Shown in pieces: positions 20,596-30,100 of a DNA stretch of 64,000 bases; within the stretch, counting starts at the first letter, position 1; every line of letters starts with the position of its first letter. The stretch comes from Adenophora triphylla var. japonica (Eukaryota > Streptophyta > Magnoliopsida > Asterales > Campanulaceae), in the NCBI GenBank assembly GCA_022495995.1, contig JAFEMH010002329.1, forward strand, positions 248,001-312,000, written 5' to 3'. The notes beneath the pieces are model-generated. The model saw only the letters and a list, made by a program, of their open reading frames with translations. It did not search any database and was not told the DNA's origin. The position numbers and the translations under genes are program-made.

Positions 20596-21957
20596 CTATT
20601 TATTTCAATATCAAGGTTGGTTATTGTTCTATAAGGCAAGGAAATAAATAAGAGAATATAAAAGTGTAATTACTAGTACGTGGCATTGTAATTCAAAGTT
20701 ATCCCACACTTCCAAGAAGTGTCTGTGGGGAAGGTCTTGGTTTCCAGCCTATATACTAAGTAATACTTCAAGAGTAATAATGTATACTTCTTAATTTTTA
20801 TTTATCTTTTTTTTTCAATTTCAAAATGGGACTGAGGGCTACATAGGAGTCTTGTCTCAACAGTTCTAGGATTTTGTTCAGTACAGATACAGAAAACAAA
20901 ATTCTTTGTTCTTACAATCCAATATTTCAAATGTACAAATTTTACAAGTGAACAAGTTAATATTTCAACAATCTGAATTGGACAAATGCTACCAAATTAG
21001 TCACATAAATAATTCATTTGATAAGCCAAACATGGCACAAGAATTCACTAAACAAAAATAAATTATTTTGATAGATTACAAGATTGAAAGCCAAAGATAT
21101 CATACATTTACAAAAAAATTCTAAATTGCAAGTAAATTAATAAACATTCATTGCTATCTCAAATTTTCGAATTAACAAAACTAAATTTAATAACAAAAAA
21201 AAAATAGAGAGTAATTTAATAAACATTCATTATTATCTCAAATTTTCGGATTAACAAAACTAAATTTAATAACAAAAAATCCTAAATTGAGACTAATTTG
21301 TGTATAAACAATGTCATCAAAAAAAAATAAAAAAAATTCTAAATTGTAAGTAAATAAATTTGTTGCAATCAAAACTAAAATTCAACACAAAACAAATTAC
21401 TCACATATTTAACAAAACTAAATTTAATAACAAAAAAAAAACTAGAGAGTAAATTTGAACAAATAATATAATCAAAGCTAAATTGAAGAGAAAATAAAGT
21501 AAAATATAGAATGTAAACTTACAATTTACTAAATTTTGATGATACGAAATTGGAATCCATTGTGTTGTGAAGCTGCTTCTTCTTCTTCTTCTTCCTTGGG
21601 TGGGCTGGGCGGCGGCTGTTGTTTGGAATTGAGGTTGTTTTTTAAGGAAGACAGTGAACCGGAAGGTTATGAATTTTTAATTTAAACTCGCTACACCGTG
21701 TAGCGAGTATAATTTGGTTTGACCAAACTCGCTACACCGTGTAGCGAGTTTAGGTTAATTAAATGTCCTAATTAATTTCACAACGGTCAAACTTAATTAT
21801 CCAAAACTCGCTACACGGTATAGCGAGTTTTGACAAACCCTAGTCAAACTCGCTACACGGTGTAGCGAGTTTCAAAAAAATGAATATTCTGGACAATAGT
21901 GAACAGTAAGTCATTTTGATAAATAAAAAAATAAAAAGATATTATTTGAGAGAAAAT
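20596..21957 (-). other. MULE A right subterminal region (PMD promoter side)
   Basis: AT-rich, with no coding signal. An imperfect direct repeat of about 80 bp (units near 21145 and 21223, sharing TAACAAAACTAAATTTAATA, with a third partial copy near 21410) lies upstream of a TTC microsatellite (about 21570-21596). Four CTCGCTACACC(G)GTGTAGCGAG-type palindromes stand in two pairs: 21686/21727 and 21806/21848. The terminal repeat is about 21900-21957. Confidence 0.65.
21686..21870. repeat. Two pairs of ACTCGCTACACCGTGTAGCGAGT palindromes
   Basis: Copies at 21686-21708, 21727-21749, 21806-21828 and 21848-21870 have centre-to-centre spacings of 41, 79 and 42 bp. The centre varies (CC, CG) while the arms are kept. 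The same motif is paired at both ends of MULE B. Confidence 0.85.
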
Positions 21958-22278
21958 TCCCCATTCAAGGGTTATGAGTCGCCAAATCATCTTCTTATAC
22001 ACTTTCATTTCGATAAAACTCTTATAACTTATTTTTCCACACTCATAAATCTCTTCAAAAGTTTTTTTAGGAACACTTAAAAAATTAAAAATTATTTTGA
22101 TTAAAAAAATAAAAAGAAATATTTATTGTGGACAGTAAAGTATTAATTTTTGTAAAAAGCAAAATATTCAATTTGAAATAAAAAAAACAAACGACAAACG
22201 TGTCAAACATCAACCGCCGGTTGACACAAAATGCTTCAAACTCATCCTAGTTGGCAAGCTTAGGTGAAATAGAGACTT
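21958..22278. other. AT-rich stretch, nothing recognised
   Basis: No coding signal, repeat family or terminal repeat is recognised between the MULE A end and the first MITE. Confidence 0.5.
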
Positions 22279-22568
22279 GGCATTCACAATGATAAAAGCT
22301 CAAGTAAATGTTTTTTTATAATTTCAATATGACACATCATTCTTAAGCAATATATTAAAATTTTTAATATTTTCTCACAATGATAGAGCTCTTTTGTTTG
22401 TCTAGAGAATTGATGAAATTTAATTAAAAACCACAAAAAAGTAGCTCTTTCTACAAAAAGCTACTCTTTAGTAAGGAGTTCCTCAAGATTTTTCACAATG
22501 ATAAAAAGCTTTATATAGCTTTTTCACAAAAATAAAAAGCTTTGAAAAAGCTTTCATTGTGGATGCTC
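22279..22568. mobile_element. Tourist/Harbinger-type MITE
   Basis: The right end reads in reverse GAGCATCCACAATGAAAGCT. The left end GGCATTCACAATGATAAAAGC matches it imperfectly. The right end is followed by TTA (22569-22571), which is also the left TTA of the next MITE. The interior is AT-rich with AAAAAGCTTT repeats. The left boundary is less certain. Confidence 0.6.
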
Positions 22569-22571
22569 TTA

Positions 22572-23615
22572 GACTATCAACAACAGTTTCATCCCACTTC
22601 CCCATTTCATCTAACAATTTTTACATTTTTTCTTATCCACCTAATATTTCATCTACCCATTTCATTTACCCCCTACAATGGCTTACTTAAATTAAATTTC
22701 AACTCCCTCTAACTCATCATTATATACCCCACCACTTTTATTTTATTTATATTCTCTATTTTTATGATTAGTAAAATAATACTCCCTCCGTCCCAATAAG
22801 TGCTTCACCCTTTTGGGTGGGCACGCAAATTATGGAAATGGAAGGGAAAAAAATATTGTGAGTGTAATTTGAAAATAGGAGAGATAATTAGTGGAGGGAA
22901 TAGTAAATTATAATAGTGTTGTGAGTATTAAAATAATGTAGGAGAGAGAATGAGTGGAGGAAATAGTAAAGATTCTTTGCCAAAAAAGGAAAGGTGAAGC
23001 TTCTAACGGGACGACCTTTTGGGTAATTAGTGAAGCTTTTATTGGGACGGAGGGAGCAATAATATTTATTATTATTTATAATTAAAAAATATTTCACACT
23101 TAATTAAAAAAAATATTGCATCAATTTATAGGAAAAAAATAATGATTTTTTTAAATAAAGGCTAAAATGAAGAAGAATAATTGAGAAATGAGGTTTTTTT
23201 TTTTTTTTTTCCAAATCAAATGAAACTTATATCAATTGGTAGGGAAAAAAATGATGAATTTTGGTGAAATTTTTTTTTTTTTAAAAAATAATTTACTAGG
23301 TGATAATTCAGCTCAAAGATTTGGAATAAAAAAAATTTTCAAAAATCCAACGGACCTATAAAAGCTTGACACTTGGCAGACCCAGGAAAAACAAAAAAAA
23401 AGGAAAAACCCCAGCGCCTCACGCGCCTTGCTTGGGCGTGAGGCGCACGCGCCAACTATCCTCCAATCAGAAGCCGACACGTGTCACTAAATTTTATTTT
23501 ATTTTTCATCTAGATGAAAAATATCATCCCACCTTTTCATTTCACCCGATTTCAAACGCTCACTGCAGCCTTTCATCCGGATGAAATGGGTTTCATCCCC
23601 CCACTGTACGTAGTC
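22572..23615. mobile_element. Harbinger-type MITE with nested Stowaway
   Basis: The left end GACTATCAACAACAGTTTC and right end (in reverse) GACTACGTACAGTGGGG are flanked by TTA on both sides (22569-22571 and 23616-23618). A Stowaway MITE sits inside at 22792-23056. Near the right end are palindromes TTTTTCATCTAGATGAAAAA (about 23503) and TTTCATCCGGATGAAA (about 23571), and GC-rich inverted blocks GCGCCTCACGCGCC / GGGCGTGAGGCGC (about 23413-23450). Confidence 0.65.
22792..23056. mobile_element. Stowaway MITE
   Basis: The terminal repeats CTCCCTCCGTCCCAATAAG and (right, in reverse) CTCCCTCCGTCCCAATAAAAG are the classic Stowaway ends of the Tc1/mariner superfamily. TA precedes the left end; the right TA has mutated to CA. 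Length is 265 bp. Confidence 0.9.
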
Positions 23616-23659
23616 TTAGAATAGAGTGGTTATTCCACCGGTTGTTAATGTTGCTCTTA

Positions 23660-24550
23660 GAGCGTGTCACGGTGGTTCGTTCACGAAACTGCCTGTGAAC
23701 GAAATTTTACTCATGCTAGCTTACATTCTGTAGTGGAGAACGAATTTTTCGGTCACAAAAATATTTTTAATAGAAATTTGATATTATAAAATTACTAATA
23801 TACATTAATAAATATTATTTTTTATTAACATCATTAACAATAAATATTTTTTTTAATTATTCTACTTAATTGCACAATTTAAAAAAATTAAACACTCATA
23901 AATTAATGTTAAATTATGATAATTTAAAACAATTTTGTACGAAATTGGGATCGTTAGCCAACATTTGCTCGAACCAAGCATGATCAGGATTTGTTCCGGA
24001 ATTATGAGAACTATTTCCGTAATTACTCATAATCAAAAAAAAAATCTTGATTTTTTTTCTAATTATAGAGAAAGAAAGTATGGAAGAAGGGATGTACATA
24101 ATCTAGCAATCTTGATCTCTATTTATAGGTAAAAAATGAACGTTTTTTAAATTTTGATCTAAACGACGTCATTTGACGCTAGAGAAAATTTAAATATATA
24201 AAAAATTAAAATTTTATCAAATATATACAATAATTTTTAAATAGTAAAATATTAAAATTATGTCAAATATTATAAAATTAGACTCTATTTATAGAGAAAA
24301 AGAAATTATAAACATTTTTAATATTTTTATTTCAATAATATAATTTCAAAAATGTCAAAATTACAAAATACACATATAGCTCAAACTAATTTTCGCTCAC
24401 GAATTCATTAATGAAATGAACGAAACACATGAACGAAATTTCGTTCATGGTCATGAACGAAATTTCGTTCACCACTAATTGCCATGAACGAAATTTCGTT
24501 CACGAAATTGCTCTTGGTGAACGAAATTTCGTTCACCACTAATCATGGTC
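23660..24550. mobile_element. Harbinger-type MITE with four long palindromes
   Basis: The left end GAGCGTGTCACGGTGGT and right end (in reverse) GACCATGATTAGTGGT are related, and both are flanked by TTA (23657-23659 and 24551-24553). A minus-strand frame at 24099-23914 (containing MSNYGNSSHNSGTNPDHAWFEQML) may be a remnant of a second gene of an autonomous element; I do not recognise it with confidence. The right part carries TGAACGAAATTTCGTTCA four times. Confidence 0.6.
24428..24535. repeat. Four copies of palindrome TGAACGAAATTTCGTTCA
   Basis: Perfect 18-bp palindromes at about 24430-24447, 24454-24471, 24485-24502 and 24518-24535; the first is extended by CA/TG. Spacings are 24, 31 and 33 bp. 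Single arms (GTGAACGAAATTTTA) occur near the left end of the same MITE (about 23694). Confidence 0.9.
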
Positions 24551-25313
24551 TTAATACTATAACAACTAAAATATTTATCATTTATCAGAAGATTTTATTA
24601 GGAGATCACAAGACTCGATTTTTTTCTCAAATAATTTCATTTTAAAAATATAAATCCAAAAGTAACTCACAATTGAAATTATTTTCCAAAATGACCAACT
24701 TTTTAGAACTCGCTACATGGTGTAGCGAGTTCACGCGTACACAGAACTCGCTACATGGTGTAGCGAGTATTCAAAAATCACTAGCCCCTTAGCGACTTCA
24801 ATTCGTTGTTTACAGAAAAAAAAAAAAACTAAGTTCTAATAGCCGCAAGAGTGAAGAAAGAGAAATATTGCCATTGTTATTTTCATCAAATTAAAGCTTA
24901 TCAACCCCAAAATTTCGTTATTGTAAGTTTAAATTCAAGTTTTTTACTTTATTTGTGTGTTGATTTTGCTTTGATTTGAGTAATTGTTTACTTGAAAATT
25001 AGGTTTATTCAATTCAATTGTTGGTATATTTTGAACTCAATTGTTGGTATACTTTGATTTGAGTTATTATTCATGTTGATATTAAAGTCGCTTAGTGTTG
25101 TTATTGAACTAAATTGTTGGTATATTTGAACTCAATTGTTGGTATATTTGAAATTTTGGGATTTTGAACTCAATTTGTGAGCTATTTTGAACTCAATTGT
25201 TAGTATTTTGTTATTTCATTTATAAGCATTTGCTATTGATGTTTCAAAGTCTCTATATTTATATATTTATTTATTTATTTGATATTGAAATTGAATTTCT
25301 TTTGTTGAAACAA

Positions 25314-25614
25314 ATGTAGAACTTCATTGATCCTGGGTCTATCGATAATTTTGTTTTGACTGAACATGAGGGCTACAGAGCTCGTTTTATTTGGGCGGAC
25401 AACAGGTTGCTAGTCCGCTCTTATTTCGTCGTGGCGCCACATTGCCAGATAGACTAGCACCGACGATATTGTCGAGATTAGTCGAGTTTTGCTTTAGTGG
25501 GATCCATTATATAGGGAGAATTCGGTAGGATTATGGGTTGCTGGAGGCATTGATTGAGAGATAGCGTCTGGAGACCCATTCATTCCACCTCCCGGTTGGT
25601 GAGATCATTATTAC
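25314..25614 (+). pseudogene. PMD gene relic in MULE B
   Basis: It matches the start of the MULE A PMD gene: NFIDPGSIDNFVLTEHEGYRARFIWA, and after stops and shifts GDPFIPPPGW, equivalent to ETHTFHLPIGE. A stop directly follows the ATG (25314-25319) and several others follow. It ends at the junction with the transposase relic (about 25612-25617). Confidence 0.8.
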
Positions 25615-25911
25615 CCCAAATTTAGCTAAATCATCGAACATTATATCCATACACGCATCATCTTCAATACGAAAAGAAAAGTACTCACCAATCTCGCTAT
25701 CAAAAGTATGAGGACATCTACAAATGACTTCCAAATTATATTGTGACCGATCTAAGCCCGTCTTTTTATATAATTCATCAATCAACTCATTGTATCTCCA
25801 TCGACAATTAGCCCTAATTGCACTCTTTGACCCTTTTGAAAATGAGGACCATCAATGGTTGTTTATCATCACCTCCCCAATAGCATATGAAAATGATTGA
25901 ACCCCGTTCAT
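25615..25911 (-). pseudogene. MULE transposase N-terminal relic in MULE B
   Basis: On the minus strand from the ATG at 25911, the DNA matches the MULE A transposase start. The first frame is lost by a small shift, and from 25785 it reads MIDELYKKTGLDRSQYNLEVICRCPHTFDSEIGEYFSFRIEDDACMDIMFDDLAKFG. Its partner in MULE A reads LIDELYKKANLDRSQFDLEFIYRCPHSFDS. It stops at the deletion junction, so the DNA-binding, DDE and SWIM domains are absent. Confidence 0.85.
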
Positions 25912-26545
25912 CTTTAACCCTACATTACGAAATCGTAGTGTTAAAACATACATAACAAAATCCTAACATGTATATATCTAAACACAAGTGAAAACAATGA
26001 TTAAGATGATGTTAATTTATCTTGATTCTTGGTATTTAACGATTCTGATGAAATTAAATGATGTGAATATTTGAGTTTTTTTTAGAGTAACTGAGTAAGT
26101 ATATGAGGATATGAGAATAAGAATGAATCTGGATCTTAAAACCTTATCCTCTATAAACTGGCATTTCTAAACTCGCTATGTAGCGAGTTCACTATTGTAC
26201 GCATGAACTCGCTACTTGATGTAGCGAGTTTCAATGGTAACATGTTAAACTTGTTACATCGTGTAATGAGTTTTAAAAAGTTGATAATTTTGGAAAATAG
26301 TTTCAAATGTGAGTTATTTTGGAATTTATATTTTTAAAATGTAATTTTTGAGAAAAAAAATCCACAAGAGTCCTTATATTATTCTGATTCATGTTTTTTT
26401 ATTTTTACTTATCGTAAAAGTGATATTAATAACCAAAAATATGATTACAAATAACAATTTTCTTAATGGAAAACGTAAGGGAAGAAACTTATAATTACGC
26501 TTCGTGAAAAAACTTTGAAGAACTTGAAATCTAGAGTCACTGAGT

Positions 26546-27073
26546 TGTTTGAGGATGAATTTCGGCTGACAACTAGAAGACTTCAACTTGCAGTATCAAC
26601 TTGTATCAGACACTGAGACAACCTGGACTCTAATTTGACTATCTCTTTGCAGGTATATTAACTCCTACTTTTCAGGGATTACGAACGGTGATAAAGACTT
26701 AAATATGCATCGTGAAGACTCAGTCAAGAAAACGTGGGATAATGGGATTGAAGCTCAACAAACCATCCGAAAATATAGGAGCAACAAAAATTATCTTCTT
26801 CAATCACTTTTAGTATAAATAGAGCACACATCATTGTAACGCACACACACGCACAATCTAAGCTACTGAGTTCTTTTCTTTACATTCTCCCTCTCATTGT
26901 AACTTCATCATTTCTATAAAATTCCACCTTTGAGGTTTTATGCCGGCGAACGGGTTGTTCAAGGGCTTTCCTCGTTAAATATCTTGTTCATTTAATTTCG
27001 AGTTGATTTGCAATTATATTCCATTTAACCCAATCTTAATCAGCTTGTCAAGTTCTAAAATTTGACCAAAACA
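26546..27073 (+). repeat. 5' LTR of gypsy 2
   Basis: Starts TGTTTGAGGATG and ends TTTGACCAAAACA, 528 bp. A likely TATA box lies at AGTATAAATAGAGC (about 26812-26825). Its pair is at 35500-36026. Confidence 0.95.
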
Positions 27074-27074
27074 A

Positions 27075-27092
27075 TTTGGCGCCGTCTGTGGG
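27075..27092 (+). other. Primer binding site of gypsy 2
   Basis: TTTGGCGCCGTCTGTGGG directly after the 5' LTR is a typical plant gypsy tRNA-primer site beginning TGGCGCC. Gypsy 3 has TTTGGCGCCCACCGAGGGG in the same place. Confidence 0.8.
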
Positions 27093-27129
27093 AATTTTGG
27101 TCTTTTAATTGCTTTAGGAAACTCGAAAA

Positions 27130-30100
27130 TGTCTACTGGAATGTCCGTGGGTTTGTCTTAGTTGGCTTGAGATCCTTGTGGAGACCACCCCAATTGTGAC
27201 AAGTTTGCAAGCATCAACCCAAAGCGTAGGTGGAGTATCACGTCCTATTCAAGTTCAAGACGGGACAAGCTGCATTGCGTCACGGAAATCCCACTTGATA
27301 TTGCTTCCAACCGACCGCTATGTTGCGCGAAGTGAGGAACCAAGTCGGCGCCCAAGATGTTACTTCAACTATGCTTTGATGAACCAGATTGCTAGGATGC
27401 GGCAGAGATGATCTCTCTACAAAGTGGGGTTCGAGCGTGCACTACCAACCGATATCCCAAGCATTTTTCAATCCGTCGCTCCAAACGGCCCACCAGGTTC
27501 ATATACCCCTTATCAACCTAGGAGACTCGGCTTTGGGAATGAAGGCTGCCGGATCATCTGGATATGGGGAAGCTGCTCCGACAACCAACTTGTTTACGTA
27601 AAGCACCATTGTCCATCCTGGAACCGTCACTCCAACCACCACGACATTTGCGGTTCCAACCGACTTCGACTGACGAGTGTTAATCCCGGTTTGATTTCAA
27701 TTATAATAATAATTATCGGTTTGCTCCTAACCATGATGCGGGCGAGTCTATTGGGCGGGCGGATTCAAGAGCTAAAGGATATGATCATGAGTGTCCACTG
27801 GAATGACACTACCTTACAACCAGGCCTCACCAACTTGCTACAATGAGTCTCGCTTCACTCCCTCCATAGCCAATGTGGTCATCCCGAAGAAGTTCGGTCC
27901 TCCACACATGAAGCAATATGGCGGAACCATCGATCCAGCGAGCATGTTGCATTATACCAAGAAGATGGATGTTGTCCATATTCCGCCTCAATATAGAGAG
28001 GCTTGTTTTTGCGGGGGTTTCGGATCAACTCTTACCGAGCAGCTTTGAGATGGGCGATCAACCGGCCATTGGGTTCTATTGGATCCTATGCACAACTTAT
28101 TAATCTGTTCACTAATCGGTTTTCGTGCAACGGGGTATTTGAAAAGCTAACTAGTGATCTTTACGGGGTGGTCCGGTAACTTTGATGAGCTCTGAAAGAT
28201 TATCTCGGCGGGTTGATAGAGAAGCGGTGAACATCTCCAACCCGGATACCGTAACAATCGAAGCATTCGGGATGGGACTTAAGAAAGACTCTCCATACTA
28301 CGACGACTTGGTAATGACACCTTGCAAAAGGTTGGACGAAATCGGGACTAGAGCATCCAAGTTCATCAAATTTGGAAGAAGACAAGTTGCTACGGGACAA
28401 GAAGAAGGCGGATTATCCCAGTGTAAACCGGACCCCTTTCATTACGGCGGCAAGATGGAGACATCCCATGCTAGATCCAATAGGGGCAAACCCTACTCTA
28501 AACGACTCTTCCAAAGTTCTTAGTGTAGAAGATAATGATGAGGATGATGAGTCTTTGTATCCAAGAATTGATGACTATTGTTTTTGTTGATATTGCGGGA
28601 GACCGATTAACGCTATGGACGGCTTGGGTGAAAAGGCAAGGTGGCCCAAAAGGTCCGATAAACCTTCAATGGGAAAGACAAGTCCAAGTGGTGCGCCTAT
28701 CATGAGGATTTCGGTCACACTACGAAAAGCGTATTGCACTCCGTAAAGAAATCGGTCATTTGTTGTCTAAAGGACTACTCGAAGAATTACTTGGTAGAGG
28801 GACGTGGACGCACCGACGGTCGTGCCGACAACCAGGAAAAGCAAGTTCGTGCTAGCAACCGGGAGAAGCAAGCGAAAGTCCTCCTCAACATCCACCACCT
28901 ACCGAGTGGTCAACATGATCGGCGGCGGTTCGGATATTTGTGGTACAACCTATTCGGTACACGAGCGCCATGCTGCGGCGCTAAGGAGGACGGAGTCGTA
29001 TTTGCACCAAGGTCCGTCAACAAAGAAAAAGGCCAGGAGATTTCCTTTGATGAAGGTGATAGGGTCAACATCCGGGATCCCACATCATGGCCTTGGTTGT
29101 GAGCCTTCGGGTGGCAAAGCTGTTCGGTTAGGCGCATCCACGATTGACAATGGTAGCTCGGTCAACATCGTTACTGACGGCTTAAAGGGAATGGGGATTC
29201 CACTTGAAAACGTAACTAAAAGTTCTTCTGTCTTAGTTGGGTTCGGTGGAGAGACGAAGCACACCTTTGGGGAGATTACTTTCCCGGTTTATGTTGAAGG
29301 GATTAATTCTATGGAGAGGTTACGCGTGATTGAATGCCGGTCGTCCTACAACATCATCTTGGGAAGGCCCTGGATTCACAACGTTAAAGGCTGTCCCATC
29401 AACCTACCACCAATGTCTCAAGTTGCCAACACCTTGGGGAGTTGTCAAGGTGTCGGAGTGATCGGCAATCAGCAAAGGAATGTTACAAGGTGTCCATGAA
29501 GGCGGCAAGTTGTCCTAGGCGAGCATAGCAATTACGGCGAAAGGCTCGGGATGTTCTTGAAGGCTGCGAGTTTGACGTCGAGAGAGGTGCGGCTCGATCC
29601 CACTAATCCCGATGTCAAAGTCCTAGTTGGTGTAGGAATTCCCCGAAGTTGAGGATGAAATCATAGAGTTTCTCAAGAAGAGAACAAGTTTGCTTTGCTT
29701 GGAAGCATGAGGATATGGCCGGGATAAGTAAAGATGTAATAACCCACAAGTTGAACGTCGACCCCAACGCCAAACCCTGTCCATCGAAACGAAGAAAGTT
29801 TGCTCATGAGCGCAACAAGATCATCAAAGAAGAAGTAGAGAGGCTTTTGAAGTCAAAAATGATTAGGGAGGTTGACTACCCTAGGTGGTTAGCCAATGTA
29901 GTAGTTGTGGAGAAACGCGATGGCAAGTGGCGAGTGCGTGTGGATTTTTGCGACTTGAACAAAGCACACGAAGGACCCATTTCCCTTGCCTCACATTGAC
30001 TCTTTGGTAGATGCAACGGCGGGGCATGAAATATTGACTTTTATGGACGCTTCATCGGGTTTTCAACAAATTCGAGATGGAGCCTTCCGATCAAGAAGAT

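Larger units (their letters stand above)
14378..21957 (+). mobile_element. MULE A: Mutator-like element with plant mobile domain gene
   Basis: It has a MURA-type transposase (+, 14764-17406) and a convergent PMD gene (-, 20595-18240), with promoter regions towards the element ends. The right end (about 21900-21957) reads in reverse GAATTTTCTCTCAAATAAT, matching the terminal repeat of MULE B. The left end has no such repeat. Instead, from about 14371, it has copies of GCCGGAGACACATCCGGC, so the left terminus seems replaced or diverged. Homology to MULE B restarts at about 14580 (AACATCATCTTAATCATTG). The left boundary is approximate and no TSD was found. Confidence 0.7.
24708..26271. repeat. 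Subterminal ACTCGCTAC...GTAGCGAGT palindromes of MULE B
   Basis: Left pair at 24708-24730 and 24746-24768 (38 bp apart). Right set at 26171-26188, 26207-26229 and a diverged 26249-26271 (36 and 42 bp apart). They lie about 70-190 bp inside the terminal repeats, where transposase- or regulator-binding sites would be expected. Confidence 0.8.
24617..26362 (-). mobile_element. MULE B: internally deleted, non-autonomous MULE
   Basis: Terminal inverted repeats of at least 85 bp: left GATTTTTTTCTCAAATAATTT, right (in reverse) GATTTTTTTTCTCAAAAATT, both continuing through TTTTAAAAATATAAAT and AACTCACA. Flanks ACAAGACTC (24608-24616) and ACAAGAGTC (26364-26372) are a nine-base duplication with one mismatch, as expected for a MULE. 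Inside are a PMD relic (+) and a transposase relic (-) joined directly, so the whole centre is deleted. Relative to MULE A it is inverted. Confidence 0.85.

Noticed and set aside
23412..23456. GC-rich inverted block as a separate element
   Set aside because: It lies within the MITE at 22572-23615 and has no ends or TSD of its own.
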